Source of the DNA: Lachnospiraceae bacterium
Lineage (GTDB): Bacteria; Bacillota; Clostridia; Lachnospirales; Lachnospiraceae
Direction: 5' to 3'
DNA: 61,338 nt
Assembly (NCBI GenBank): GCA_017465095.1
Contig: JAFTWX010000021.1
Span: forward strand, 1 to 61,338
A program made the translations under genes and the position numbers. Below the pieces are notes generated by a model, which had not been told where the DNA came from, searched no databases, and worked only from the letters and a program-made list of their open reading frames with translations. Positions 52,820 through 60,602 of this stretch are shown piece by piece (position 1 is the first letter of the stretch; the number at the start of each line of letters is the position of its first letter).

Positions 52820-53290
52820 ATGGACATTCAACAGATATTTGAGCGACAGCACAAAAGAGTGTATCGCATTGCCATGATGATGCTTCAGAATTCTTCTGAT
52901 GCGGAAGATGCAGTACAAAATGTTTTTCTGAAGTTTGTGCAAAAAGGACAGGAGTTTCGGGACGAAAGTCACGAAGATGCATGGTTTATTACCGTGACAA
53001 GAAATTATTGTAAGGATCAGCTGAAAAGTGTTTGGAAGAGCCGCGTGGCGTTGGAAGAGATTCCGGAGCAGGCGGACGAGCCGGAGAAAGAAGACCGGTT
53101 GCTTCCGTACATCATGAAACTGAAGGATAAATACAGAGAGGTCATTTATCTGTATTATTACGAGGAATATTCCGTCAGGGAAATGTCAAAGATCCTCGGC
53201 CGCGGCGAGAGCACGATACAGACACAGCTTGCAGCTGCGCGGGGCAAACTCAGAAAAATGCTTGAGAAGGAAGGTGTAACATATGCGTGA
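52820..53290 (+). CDS. ECF-type RNA polymerase sigma factor
   Basis: A 156-residue sigma-70-family protein. Region 2 covers VYRIAMMMLQNSSDAEDAVQ and FLKFVQ; region 4 ends in YYYEEYSVREMSKILGRGES then TIQTQLAAARGKLRKML. Its start has AAGGAGGGAG before it. The stop overlaps the next gene by 8 nt, the pattern of a sigma/anti-sigma pair. Confidence 0.92.
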   Translation: MDIQQIFERQHKRVYRIAMMMLQNSSDAEDAVQNVFLKFVQKGQEFRDESHEDAWFITVTRNYCKDQLKSVWKSRVALEEIPEQADEPEKEDRLLPYIMKLKDKYREVIYLYYYEEYSVREMSKILGRGESTIQTQLAAARGKLRKMLEKEGVTYA

Positions 53291-54761
53291 TGGAAAAGAG
53301 AATACGTTTAACAGCGATGATATAAAAGTTTCCATGGAGCAACTGAATCCGACACCGGAGCAGTCGGAAAAGATGTGGCAGCGTCTTTCTGCCGCCATGG
53401 AAGAGGAAAACAGTGACAAGATAGTTCAAAGAAAAGGCGGAGCGAAGACGTTTTGGCAGATAGCAGCGGCTGTCGCAGTGATGCTTGTACTGGGGGCAGC
53501 AGCGGACGGTATGACCGGAGGAAACGTGTATGCAGCCATCAAAGAATTTTTGCAGATTGAACAGAGCAGACAGGATGTGGCGGGAAATATCGCAGATATC
53601 CAGAATCGTCTGACTGATGTCTACGCACCGGAAATTTACGGTTGCGACGGTAAGACAATGGTATTCGGTGCGCTTCGTGGCCTTATTGTCTATGATATGG
53701 AGCAGGAAAAGATAGCAGCAACGATTGATACGCAGAAAATAGATTGTGTGTATTACAACAGTGACAGCAAACATACCCGCGTGGTGTTTGAGGGACAGAA
53801 TCTCATTGTGTTTAATATGACCGGTGATGTAGCAGAGGGTAACTATTACGTGTTTGACCTGTCGAAAGTGAGCGGCGGCGAACTGGCTGTTTCCGAAGCC
53901 GGAAATGATGAGGAGAAGATGCAGGCGTATGTGAATGCTTGGAAGGCGCAGGAAGAAAAGTATACCGATACCTTTGACTTTTTCTATGAAGACCCGAAGG
54001 TGGGCGATATTGTAACGAACCGTACGGATAACGAAAGTAAGTACAGCGAAAGAAGTATCGTCTGGACAGACGCGGAAGGCAGGACACGAAACTGCTTCAT
54101 CTATGTGACGGGCGGATTGTATTATTATAGCATTTATGACTATGAAACAAAGCTTACCGAAACAATGCTTATGAATCTGGAGGAGACCATTGCAGCCGGG
54201 GAACAGAACGGCGAAGAAGAGGACAATGCGGAAGATGACAGCACGCAGCAGGTCCTCCCGGTGATTTTGCCGGCGTTTACCTACACGGGGGACAACGAAG
54301 CAATCGCAGCCATCTGGGAATACAACAGAGGGGATGCCATCGGAAGCTGCAGCTACGGCGATCAGGTGGTGATTCCGGGCTATGTGATTTACGGGGAAGT
54401 ACAAAAGGAGGATGAACTGTTAGTGTTCGGTAACTTCTGGAGTTACGGATTCCAGCTGGTAGGAAATGTGCTTGAGAGCACAAGCGGCGGTGAAATGCCG
54501 GCTTGTTTCCATCTGAAAAAGACGGAGGAAGGTTACGAGGTGGTCAGCGTGGAAGTGACCGGCGACGGTGCCATGTATGATGAGGGAATCCGTGCGTTTA
54601 CCAAGGATTATCCGCAGATATATGAGATGTATTTCTCCGGCGATCCGCAGGAACGCGAAAATGCAATGAAAGAATTTGTTGCCATGTATGTGAGCGCAAA
54701 CAATCTGGATATTAAGTATATGAAAGAGTACGGCTGGGATCCGGTCCCGCTGTTTGAATAG
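53283..54761 (+). CDS. Putative anti-sigma factor with membrane segment and large outer domain
   Basis: A 492-residue protein. Residues 1-55 are cytosolic and polar (MEQLNPTPEQSEKMWQRLSA), a place where a sigma factor could be bound. A membrane segment follows at about 58-80 (WQIAAAVAVMLVLGAAAD). The outer part of about 410 residues starts beta-rich (FGALRGLIVYDMEQEKIAAT) and ends with a helical C-terminus. It resembles DUF4179-like anti-sigma proteins in Clostridia, but I cannot confirm the domain. The 8-nt overlap with the ECF sigma gene supports the role. Confidence 0.75.
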   Translation: MRDGKENTFNSDDIKVSMEQLNPTPEQSEKMWQRLSAAMEEENSDKIVQRKGGAKTFWQIAAAVAVMLVLGAAADGMTGGNVYAAIKEFLQIEQSRQDVAGNIADIQNRLTDVYAPEIYGCDGKTMVFGALRGLIVYDMEQEKIAATIDTQKIDCVYYNSDSKHTRVVFEGQNLIVFNMTGDVAEGNYYVFDLSKVSGGELAVSEAGNDEEKMQAYVNAWKAQEEKYTDTFDFFYEDPKVGDIVTNRTDNESKYSERSIVWTDAEGRTRNCFIYVTGGLYYYSIYDYETKLTETMLMNLEETIAAGEQNGEEEDNAEDDSTQQVLPVILPAFTYTGDNEAIAAIWEYNRGDAIGSCSYGDQVVIPGYVIYGEVQKEDELLVFGNFWSYGFQLVGNVLESTSGGEMPACFHLKKTEEGYEVVSVEVTGDGAMYDEGIRAFTKDYPQIYEMYFSGDPQERENAMKEFVAMYVSANNLDIKYMKEYGWDPVPLFE

Positions 54762-54770
54762 GAGATGCGT

Positions 54771-55367
54771 ATGAAAATCTATGATATATCACAGGAAGTA
54801 TTTGACTGCACGGTGTTTCCGGGAGATCCGAAGCCGCAAAAAATCACCGTTTCGGACATGAAGGACGGAGCGCTGTACAATTTGACGGAGCTTCACATGT
54901 GTGCACACAACGGAACCCATGTGGATGCGCCGTACCACTTTATCGATGACGGAAAAACCATCGATGAGGTGTCGCTTGAAAAGTTTATCGGAATGGCATT
55001 TGTGGCCGGGCATGAAGGCGAGCTGGGAGCAGAGGACGCAGCGGCGATTCTTGCCCGGGCAAAAGAGGCGGAGAGAGAAAGTGCGAAGAAAATTCTGATC
55101 AAAGGAAAAGTGGTTGTCTCGCAGGAGGCGGCAGCAGTGTTCCGCGAGGGCGGCGTCGATTTGATCGGAAATGAGTCCCAGACCGTCGGACCGGAGGATG
55201 CGCCGATGGCAGTGCATCTTACGCTGCTTGGCGGCGAGGTGGTTCTGCTGGAAGGAATCCGGCTTTCCCACGTACCGGAGGGCGCATATTTTTTAAATGC
55301 TGCGCCGATTAATCTGGGCGGAAGCGACGGAGCACCTTGTCGGGCGGTGCTGATTGATATGAAATGA
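54771..55367 (+). CDS. Cyclase-family metal hydrolase (kynurenine-formamidase-like)
   Basis: A 198-residue enzyme. The ATG at 54771 has GGAG 6 nt before it; another ATG at 54765 touches that site. The family metal motif is present in HNGTHVDAPYHFID (about 46-59), and VFPGDPKPQ lies near the start, both typical of Cyclase/KynB proteins, which hydrolyse N-formylkynurenine or similar amides using zinc or manganese. The true substrate is unknown. It follows the anti-sigma gene by 9 nt and may be co-transcribed. A bidirectional terminator follows. Confidence 0.88.
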   Translation: MKIYDISQEVFDCTVFPGDPKPQKITVSDMKDGALYNLTELHMCAHNGTHVDAPYHFIDDGKTIDEVSLEKFIGMAFVAGHEGELGAEDAAAILARAKEAERESAKKILIKGKVVVSQEAAAVFREGGVDLIGNESQTVGPEDAPMAVHLTLLGGEVVLLEGIRLSHVPEGAYFLNAAPINLGGSDGAPCRAVLIDMK

Positions 55368-55389
55368 GGAACATAAAATACAAAAATGG

Positions 55390-55413
55390 AAAGGGCAGCC
55401 AAAGCTGCCCTTT
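55390..55413. terminator. Bidirectional terminator
   Basis: AAAGGGCAGC pairs with GCTGCCCTTT (55390-55413) around CAAA, with A on one side and T on the other. It separates the converging cyclase and zinc-ribbon genes. Confidence 0.88.
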
Positions 55414-55415
55414 GT

Positions 55416-56024
55416 CTATGTGCGGTTATTTTTGAAAAGATCCTGAAGTGTTCCCAAGGCACCGAGTGCTGCGAATGCGTAGACCATCAGAAGATTTTTG
55501 ATATATACATCTTTTTGGATATATCCTTCCTTCAAAAAGTCCGGCACGACAGCGAAAGCGCGGGCCAAGGTGGCTCCTTCGTCGGCAAAGGCCTGATAAA
55601 TTGAGATGGCCCAGTCCAGACGGTCGGCAATATACGGAGTAACTAAAATCAGGATGGCACAAATCAGTGCCCCTTTCTTGCTGATACGTCTTCCGAGCAG
55701 CTTGTATCCTTTGATTGTGCACACGGCAAGAATCAAACCGGAAATAGAAGCGATATATCCTGCCTGACTGAACAGGATGATGGAAGCACCTCCGATGGCT
55801 GCACCCACGAGTGCACCTATAAAGCCGAGAAACGGAAGTTCGCGCTTCTGCGGTTTTTCTTCCGGCTCCGGAATCGAAGGTCGCTGAAACTGCTTGGCAG
55901 CAGCATAAATTTCTTCCTTGTTTTCTACCGGTGTGACATTCTCGCTCTGTGTGATGACTGCTCCACAGACGTCACAGACGATGGCACCATCGGGAACAGA
56001 CATTCCGCATTTTTCACAGTACAT
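55416..56024 (-). CDS. Zinc-ribbon membrane protein
   Basis: A 202-residue protein that starts with a CEKCG...CDVCG zinc ribbon (residues 3-20). The ATG at 56024 (minus) has GGGAGGAA before it; a longer in-frame start overlaps the promoter. A polar linker follows (EEIYAAAKQFQRPSIPEPEE), then four hydrophobic segments, including FLGFIGALVGAAIGGASII and ISGLILAVCTIKGYKLL. It is a common architecture in Lachnospiraceae, with no assigned function. Confidence 0.78.
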   Translation of the reverse strand: MYCEKCGMSVPDGAIVCDVCGAVITQSENVTPVENKEEIYAAAKQFQRPSIPEPEEKPQKRELPFLGFIGALVGAAIGGASIILFSQAGYIASISGLILAVCTIKGYKLLGRRISKKGALICAILILVTPYIADRLDWAISIYQAFADEGATLARAFAVVPDFLKEGYIQKDVYIKNLLMVYAFAALGALGTLQDLFKNNRT

Positions 56025-56058
56025 AAAAATTCCTCCCTCTACTAAGAATCCGTATACT

Positions 56059-56087
56059 ATCATAAAGTAATGTGCAGATACTGTCAA
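56059..56087 (-). promoter_or_regulatory. Promoter of the zinc-ribbon gene
   Basis: On the minus strand a perfect TTGACA (56087-56082), 17-nt spacer, then TATGAT (56064-56059). It lies 35 nt before the ATG. Confidence 0.75.
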
Positions 56088-56124
56088 GAAAGGGCAAAAA
56101 CATGCAATTTAAGGTAGATTCGCC

Positions 56125-56154
56125 TTGTCAGCCTGCTTTTGGCCGTGATATTAT
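56125..56154 (+). promoter_or_regulatory. Promoter of the hybrid histidine kinase
   Basis: TTGTCA (56125-56130), 18-nt spacer, then TGaTATTAT (extended -10) ending at 56154. The leader to the ATG at 56297 is about 135 nt, with no recognised riboswitch. Confidence 0.6.
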
Positions 56155-56296
56155 AGAAACTGAAGTTGCCTAAGGGTAACGAAGGATAAGGGGACTGTAC
56201 GGTGATTAAATTGGTGAAAGAGCATTTTGCGAAATAATAATATTCAGGGGAATTATATTTTCGTAGAAAATAGATAGGGTGAAAAGAGGGAATTTT

Positions 56297-58780
56297 ATGA
56301 AGATGAATCAAGATAAGCTGATGAAACTGTTGCAGTGTACGTTGTGGTCGATGCTGGTGGCCGTAGTTCTTTTCCTGATTATGGGTGAGATTATGATGCC
56401 GAGAGAAAACGATTTGGGCGGCCATGAGGCAGTGCTTTTTGAGGCCGAGTGGGAGAGAGTGCTTCCGAACGGAGCGAGGGAAACTGTTTCGGTTCCGAGC
56501 GAGTGCGATGCGGAAAGAGGAGAAGTGGTTCGCATAGAGACCACGTTGCCGTCGGATCAGGAAGACATCTGGATGTGCGCCCGTGCGTCCATGCAGGATA
56601 TGAAAATTTATGTCGGGGATGAACTGCGCAAGGAGTATACCACAAAGGATACAAGACCGTTTGGTGTCAACAGCGCCAGTGCATACGTGTTCTTTCCGGT
56701 CATGGAAGAAGACGCCGGAAAGACTTTATCCATTGAAACGGTCAGTGAATCGATTTACAGCGGTATCTTAAATGAAATATATATGGGGGACAGAGATAAT
56801 ATTTGGGGGATGTTCCTTGGCAAATACATGCTGGTTGTGCTTGTCTCACTTTTTATGCTGATACTCAGTGTGATTACCATTGCCTACAGTGCGGTGTTGC
56901 GCCGACTTTACAAAATGGACATGGACATTGCCTATCTCGGACAGGGGTTGTTCCTCGCTTCCATGTGGCTGTTTGCAAATTCGAGGATCCGGCAGTTTTT
57001 CCTGCCGAATATGTCCATAGCATCTACAGTAGGATTTTTGGTGGTGATACTTCTGCCGTATCCGTATCTTGTTTATATTAATCTTGTGCAAAAAAGACGG
57101 TATCAGAAGTTTTACCTGGCGCTTGCAGTCGCTTCCATCCTTAATTTTGCGGTGTCGGTGGTGATTCAGCTGCTGAATATCAAAGACCTGTTTGATATTA
57201 TGCTGAGCTCGCATCTGGTTATTGCAGCGCTGGTTATCGTATGTGCAGTCACGACGATTTTGGATGTGCGTAGCGGAGCCGTGGCGGATTACAAGGAAGT
57301 GGCATTCGGATTTATCGGACTTACCGTTGCTGCCATCTGGGAAGTTTTGCTGGTATACCGTCCGACTTCCACTTACAGCGGAGTGGTGCTTTGCATCGGA
57401 CTTACCGCGCTTCTGTTTACTGCGGCGCTGAAAACGGGACGTGACATGGTGGCGGCGGAAAATGAAAAGCAGATGGCAATCGTGGCAGGTGAATCCAAGG
57501 CGAAGTTCCTTGCAAATATGTCCCATGAAATCCGTACCCCGATTAACACGGTGCTCGGAATGAATGAGATGATTCTCCGTGAAAATAAAGATCAGAATGT
57601 GAAGGAATATGCAGAGAATATTCACAATGCCGGCCAGCTTCTGCTGGGGCTGATCAATGACATTTTGGACTTCTCCAAAATCGAGGCGGGCAAGCTGGAT
57701 GTCATTGTGACGGATTACCCTGTTTCCAAAATGCTGACCGGAGTGATTCAGGGACTTCGGTATAAATCGGAAAAAACAAATTTGGAAATAAAGCTGGATA
57801 TTGAAGAAAATCTCCCGTCTGTACTTCGGGGAGATGAAATCCGTATCCGCCAGATATTGAACAATCTTTTGGCAAATGCCGTGAAATATACAAAAGAAGG
57901 CTCCATTACCCTTTCCGTGAAAGGCGAATACTCGCCGAACGGGTTTGAGCTTACCATGTCTGTGACGGACACCGGTATCGGAATCCGCAAAGAGGATATT
58001 CCGTATCTGTTTGACAGTTTCCAAAGATTGGAAGAAAAGAAAAACCGCCACATCGAAGGCACCGGTCTCGGCCTTACTATCACAAAGCAGCTGGTCGACC
58101 TCATGGAAGGTACGCTGGAGGTTACAAGTGAGTACGGAAAAGGTTCCTGCTTCCGCGTATGTATTCCGCAGCAGGTGGTGGACGGTTCAGCCATCGGAAA
58201 GTTAGAGGATGCTTACAAGCGGGATAATGCCAAGAAAGAAAAAGAGGAAGAAGAACAGAAAGAATTCAAGATGACACTGTATGCGCCGAAGGTGCGAATA
58301 CTCGCCGTCGATGACACGAAGATGAATCTTTTTGTGGTGAAGGCGCTGCTGAAGCGCACGGCGATGCAGCTGGATCTTGCTTCCGGCGGTAACGAATGTC
58401 TGGAGTTATGCCGGAAAAATACATACGATCTGATTCTCATGGATCACATGATGCCGGAGCCGGACGGAATAGAGACACTCCATCTTCTCCGCCAGGACGA
58501 GGACGGGCTGAACCGGAAGACCAAAGTGGTTGTGCTGACGGCCAATGCGATTTCCGGTGTCAGAGAAAAATATATCGAGGAAGGCTTTGACGACTACCTG
58601 TCCAAACCGCTGATCGGCGAAGATTTGGAGAACATGTTAAAAAATCACCTTCCGAAGGAAAAACTGGAAAAATCGCCGGAGCAGATAGAGCTCGAAGAGG
58701 TCAGGGCAAAAGAGCAGGAGCGAAAAGCTATGTCGGATGCAGTGGCAAAGACGGCGGCGATGTTCGGTGGCGAGAAATAG
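56297..58780 (+). CDS. Hybrid sensor histidine kinase with receiver domain
   Basis: An 827-residue membrane kinase. Residues 13-30 are a membrane segment, followed by an outer domain of about 135 residues (7TMR-DISM-like) and about seven further membrane segments at 175-380. The phospho-acceptor His410 is in FLANMSHEIRTPINTVLGM. The ATPase has Asn526 (NNLLANAVKY), DTGIGI near 558 and GTGLGLTI near 588. A receiver domain at about 665-785 has Asp671/Asp672, phospho-acceptor Asp716 and Lys770. The ATG at 56297 has AGAGGGA before it. No separate response regulator is next to it, so the output is either phosphotransfer to an unlinked partner or unknown. Confidence 0.92.
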   Translation: MKMNQDKLMKLLQCTLWSMLVAVVLFLIMGEIMMPRENDLGGHEAVLFEAEWERVLPNGARETVSVPSECDAERGEVVRIETTLPSDQEDIWMCARASMQDMKIYVGDELRKEYTTKDTRPFGVNSASAYVFFPVMEEDAGKTLSIETVSESIYSGILNEIYMGDRDNIWGMFLGKYMLVVLVSLFMLILSVITIAYSAVLRRLYKMDMDIAYLGQGLFLASMWLFANSRIRQFFLPNMSIASTVGFLVVILLPYPYLVYINLVQKRRYQKFYLALAVASILNFAVSVVIQLLNIKDLFDIMLSSHLVIAALVIVCAVTTILDVRSGAVADYKEVAFGFIGLTVAAIWEVLLVYRPTSTYSGVVLCIGLTALLFTAALKTGRDMVAAENEKQMAIVAGESKAKFLANMSHEIRTPINTVLGMNEMILRENKDQNVKEYAENIHNAGQLLLGLINDILDFSKIEAGKLDVIVTDYPVSKMLTGVIQGLRYKSEKTNLEIKLDIEENLPSVLRGDEIRIRQILNNLLANAVKYTKEGSITLSVKGEYSPNGFELTMSVTDTGIGIRKEDIPYLFDSFQRLEEKKNRHIEGTGLGLTITKQLVDLMEGTLEVTSEYGKGSCFRVCIPQQVVDGSAIGKLEDAYKRDNAKKEKEEEEQKEFKMTLYAPKVRILAVDDTKMNLFVVKALLKRTAMQLDLASGGNECLELCRKNTYDLILMDHMMPEPDGIETLHLLRQDEDGLNRKTKVVVLTANAISGVREKYIEEGFDDYLSKPLIGEDLENMLKNHLPKEKLEKSPEQIELEEVRAKEQERKAMSDAVAKTAAMFGGEK

Positions 58781-58800
58781 AAAAGACAAAGGAGACCAAA

Positions 58801-59067
58801 ATGTATTTTGTGCCTGACGGAACGAAAGTTTGTGGATTTTATGAATGCAGCGAGTGCGGTATGCGCTATTTGTCGCTTGTGATTGCACCTTCCATGGTGT
58901 GTCCGTACTGCGGAGAGGAAGTGGATATGGAGCTGGGACCGGATGATGAAATGCCGGAAAGCTTCGAGGAAGCCAAACTGATCCGGGTGGTGGAGGGCGA
59001 TGACGTGGAAAAGATGGATGTTCTGCTGAGCCTTGCCATTACTGGCGGAGATTGTGACTGGCTGTAA
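58801..59067 (+). CDS. Small zinc-ribbon protein
   Basis: An 88-residue protein with CSECG (near residue 16) and CPYCG (near 34), a zinc ribbon of the rubredoxin-like spacing. The C-terminal half is acidic. AAAGGAG precedes the ATG and the gene is 20 nt after the kinase, so it is likely in the same transcript. No function is known. Confidence 0.8.
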   Translation: MYFVPDGTKVCGFYECSECGMRYLSLVIAPSMVCPYCGEEVDMELGPDDEMPESFEEAKLIRVVEGDDVEKMDVLLSLAITGGDCDWL

Positions 59068-59096
59068 AAGATGAAAATGTGAAAGGAAGGTGTCTT

Positions 59097-59432
59097 ATGT
59101 TCCCGACAATAAATGTGAAAGAAACCGGGGCAAACCTCCAACGCCTTATGAAACGGCGCGGAATCACAGCAAATGAAGTGAAAGAATATCTTAATCTTGC
59201 AAGTGTGCAAAGCGTGTACTACTGGTGGAACGGTACCAATATGCCTACCATCGACAATCTGTATGCACTGAGTCAGTTGCTTCGCGTTCCGATGGATACA
59301 ATTGTGCGTGGCAATGGTAAAGAGTTTCTGCCGAAAGCGATTGTGTTAAATGCATCTTATGAAAGAAGATTATATGCATACTATACGAGATTTCATAAGA
59401 TACAAGTCATACAAAATTCAATTACAGCTTGA
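59097..59432 (+). CDS. XRE-family (Cro/C1-like HTH) transcriptional regulator
   Basis: A 111-residue protein. Residues 14-75 are a helix-turn-helix of the Cro/C1 type: ETGANLQRLMKRRGITANEV, then YYWWNGTNMPTIDNLYALSQ. The ATG at 59097 has AAAGGAAGG 6 nt before it. A decayed second copy with the same downstream hairpin arrangement lies at 60049. A perfect 17-bp terminator follows. Confidence 0.85.
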   Translation: MFPTINVKETGANLQRLMKRRGITANEVKEYLNLASVQSVYYWWNGTNMPTIDNLYALSQLLRVPMDTIVRGNGKEFLPKAIVLNASYERRLYAYYTRFHKIQVIQNSITA

Positions 59433-59445
59433 ATGACAAAATAAT

Positions 59446-59492
59446 AATCCTCCTACAAAATGAAAGTATCACATTTTGTAGGAGGATTTTTT
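59446..59492 (+). terminator. Very strong terminator of the XRE gene
   Basis: AATCCTCCTACAAAATG (59446-59462) pairs perfectly with CATTTTGTAGGAGGATT (59472-59488) over 17 bp, followed by TTTT. The right arm carries GTAGGAGG, a ribosome-site-like sequence that is masked in the stem. A diverged copy occurs at 60231-60280. Confidence 0.88.
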
Positions 59493-59539
59493 ATGTGTTG
59501 TGGGGTGAAAGTCAGAGGCTTAAGGAAAGGATGGTGCTT

Positions 59540-59623
59540 ATGAGTACATATGAGGAATTTATGACACTCTTGACTATGGCGCTATTGATAGTGGCAATTT
59601 TGAATATGAGAAATAAGAAGTAG
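59540..59623 (+). CDS. Candidate Hol-Tox-like type I toxin peptide
   Basis: A 27-residue ORF: MSTYEEFMTLLTMALLIVAI and then LNMRNKK. The charged start, a single membrane-spanning hydrophobic helix, and a short basic tail match the pattern of TxpA/BsrG-type and putative holin-like toxin (Hol-Tox) peptides, many of which begin M(S/T)xYE. GGAAAGGA lies 8 nt before the ATG at 59540; another ATG at 59531 touches that site. It stands alone between two hairpin-ended genes, typical of type I toxin loci. I could not see a clear antisense-RNA promoter on the other strand, so toxin status is inferred only from sequence pattern. Confidence 0.6.
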   Translation: MSTYEEFMTLLTMALLIVAILNMRNKK

Positions 59624-59664
59624 ACAATGTATTCCAAATGTAAGTGTAAAATCTGCAGAAAGAA

Positions 59665-59673
59665 TGTTATACT
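59665..59673 (+). promoter_or_regulatory. Extended -10 of the ArsC-family gene
   Basis: TGtTATACT ends at 59673, 22 nt before the ATG at 59696. The -35 candidate TGTAAA is weak. Confidence 0.5.
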
Positions 59674-59695
59674 AAAACAAAAAGGAGATTTCAAA

Positions 59696-60046
59696 ATGTT
59701 AGTTTTAGTATACAGAAAATGCAGTACCTGCATCAGGGCACTCAAGTGGCTGGAGGAAAATCAGATAGCGTTTGACGAGCGCCCAATCGTGGAACAAAAT
59801 CCGACCTACGAGGAATTAAAGGCGTGGCACCGGATGAGCGGATTGCCACTGAAGAAGTTTTTTAACACAAGCGGTCTGATTTATAAAGACATGCAGCTCA
59901 AGGATAAACTTCCTCAGATGACGGAAGAGGAGCAGCTACAGCTCCTTGCGACCGACGGAAAGCTTGTAAAACGTCCGTTGGTAGTGGGCGACGGATTTGT
60001 GCTTACCGGCTTTAAGGAGAGCGAGTGGGAAGAGAGGATGAAGTAA
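59696..60046 (+). CDS. ArsC/Spx-family protein
   Basis: A 116-residue thioredoxin-fold protein with CSTC at residues 9-12 (RKCSTCIRALKWL) and the family motif KRPLVVGDGFVLTGF near the end. The ATG at 59696 has AAAGGAG before it; a longer in-frame start at 59627 overlaps the promoter. The group includes Spx and YffB-like reductases; a CxxC motif and the lack of the Spx interaction surface favour a reductase-like role but do not prove it. Confidence 0.87.
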   Translation: MLVLVYRKCSTCIRALKWLEENQIAFDERPIVEQNPTYEELKAWHRMSGLPLKKFFNTSGLIYKDMQLKDKLPQMTEEEQLQLLATDGKLVKRPLVVGDGFVLTGFKESEWEERMK

Positions 60047-60048
60047 AT

Positions 60049-60177
60049 ATATTTCCGTTAATTAACGGGCGAGAAACCGGAGTGAACCTGCGCAGAATCA
60101 TGGATATGCGCGGAATTACACCGAAGGATGTGCAGGAATATCTTGGACTTGGTTGCGTGCATATTATGAAAAGATAA
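60049..60177 (+). pseudogene. Decayed second copy of the XRE regulator
   Basis: The frame reads IFPLINGRETGVNLRRIMDM then RGITPKDVQEYLGLG, which aligns with MFPTINVKETGANLQRLMKR and RGITANEVKEYLNLA of the gene at 59097. The start codon is ATA, and a stop after HIMKR truncates it before the recognition helix ends. Following sequence (AATTGAATTACAGGTTCAAT) also matches the first copy's 3' end, then a hairpin equivalent to that copy's terminator. So a segment of gene plus terminator was duplicated and then decayed. Confidence 0.8.
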
Positions 60178-60230
60178 TCGAGAAGTATGTAGCATAAAAA
60201 TTGAATTACAGGTTCAATGACAAATCACAT

Positions 60231-60280
60231 ATCCTCCCTTAGAATTGTTTTAGAGACAATTTTTAAGGGAGGATTTTTTT
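60231..60280 (+). terminator. Terminator, diverged copy of that at 59446
   Basis: ATCCTCCCTTAGAATTGT (60231-60248) pairs with ACAATTTTTAAGGGAGGAT with small mismatches, followed by TTTTTT. The ATCCTCC/GGAGGAT ends are the same as in the hairpin after the XRE gene. Confidence 0.85.
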
Positions 60281-60297
60281 AAAGGAATTTTTTTATC

Positions 60298-60429
60298 AGA
60301 AAAATACTGCTAAACAAAATTAGATGTAGAAAGTGTGGAGATATTATTGAAAGTAAATCAGTTCATGATTATTTAAGGCGAGTGGGAAATATGGAAGATT
60401 TGGAAGATATCGCACACAGAATACAGTAG
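60298..60429 (+). pseudogene. Remnant of a DUF7695-like zinc-motif gene
   Basis: The frame reads RKILLNKIRCRKCGDIIESK then SVHDYLRRVGNMEDLEDIAH, and stops. This resembles small Lachnospiraceae proteins of the form KIKCxxCGDxIES...DYLRRxGN. The expected second zinc pair between the two parts is missing, and no start codon is present, though AAAGGA lies at 60281. It is a truncated remnant; the family name is my recollection and unverified. Confidence 0.6.
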
Positions 60430-60432
60430 TTG

Positions 60433-60531
60433 ATGAGTCCGGATTGGATTACCCCGCGAGAACAGCTTGCACAATATTATAACTACGGACTTGCGGATAC
60501 ATTTCCGACTGAAATATCAAAATGGTATTGA
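60433..60531 (+). other. Short ORF fragment overlapping the inverted repeat
   Basis: A 32-codon frame beginning MSPDWITPREQLAQYYNYGL and ending at a TGA inside the inverted repeat. It follows the remnant gene by 3 nt and has no ribosome site, so it is probably more debris of the same or another gene. Its last 12 codons lie in the left arm and loop of the repeat. Confidence 0.35.
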
Positions 60532-60556
60532 TATTTCAGTCGGAAATGTATATAAT
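60497..60556 (+). promoter_or_regulatory. 24-bp perfect inverted repeat containing a sigma-A promoter
   Basis: The left arm (60497-60520, starting ATACATTTCC) and right arm (60528-60551, ending GGAAATGTAT) are exactly complementary over 24 bp around a 7-nt loop (AATGGTA). The right arm starts with TTGATA (60528-60533), a -35, and 17 nt later TATAAT (60551-60556) is a perfect -10 whose first base is the last base of the arm. Transcription from it would lead into the gene at 60603. The element may be a dimer operator, a cruciform switch or a former mobile-element end. Confidence 0.75.
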
Positions 60557-60602
60557 CTATTTGTAAACATGCAACACTAATTTCAAAAAAGGAGAATACC
60601 GA

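Noticed and set aside
56846..58051. 401-codon minus-strand frame
   Set aside because: It is antisense to the hybrid kinase, rich in His/Gln/Arg as expected of a shadow frame.
59624..59700. Antisense RNA promoter for the toxin-like peptide
   Set aside because: The minus strand shows only poor -35/-10 combinations; the one good -10 in this stretch faces the ArsC-like gene on the plus strand.
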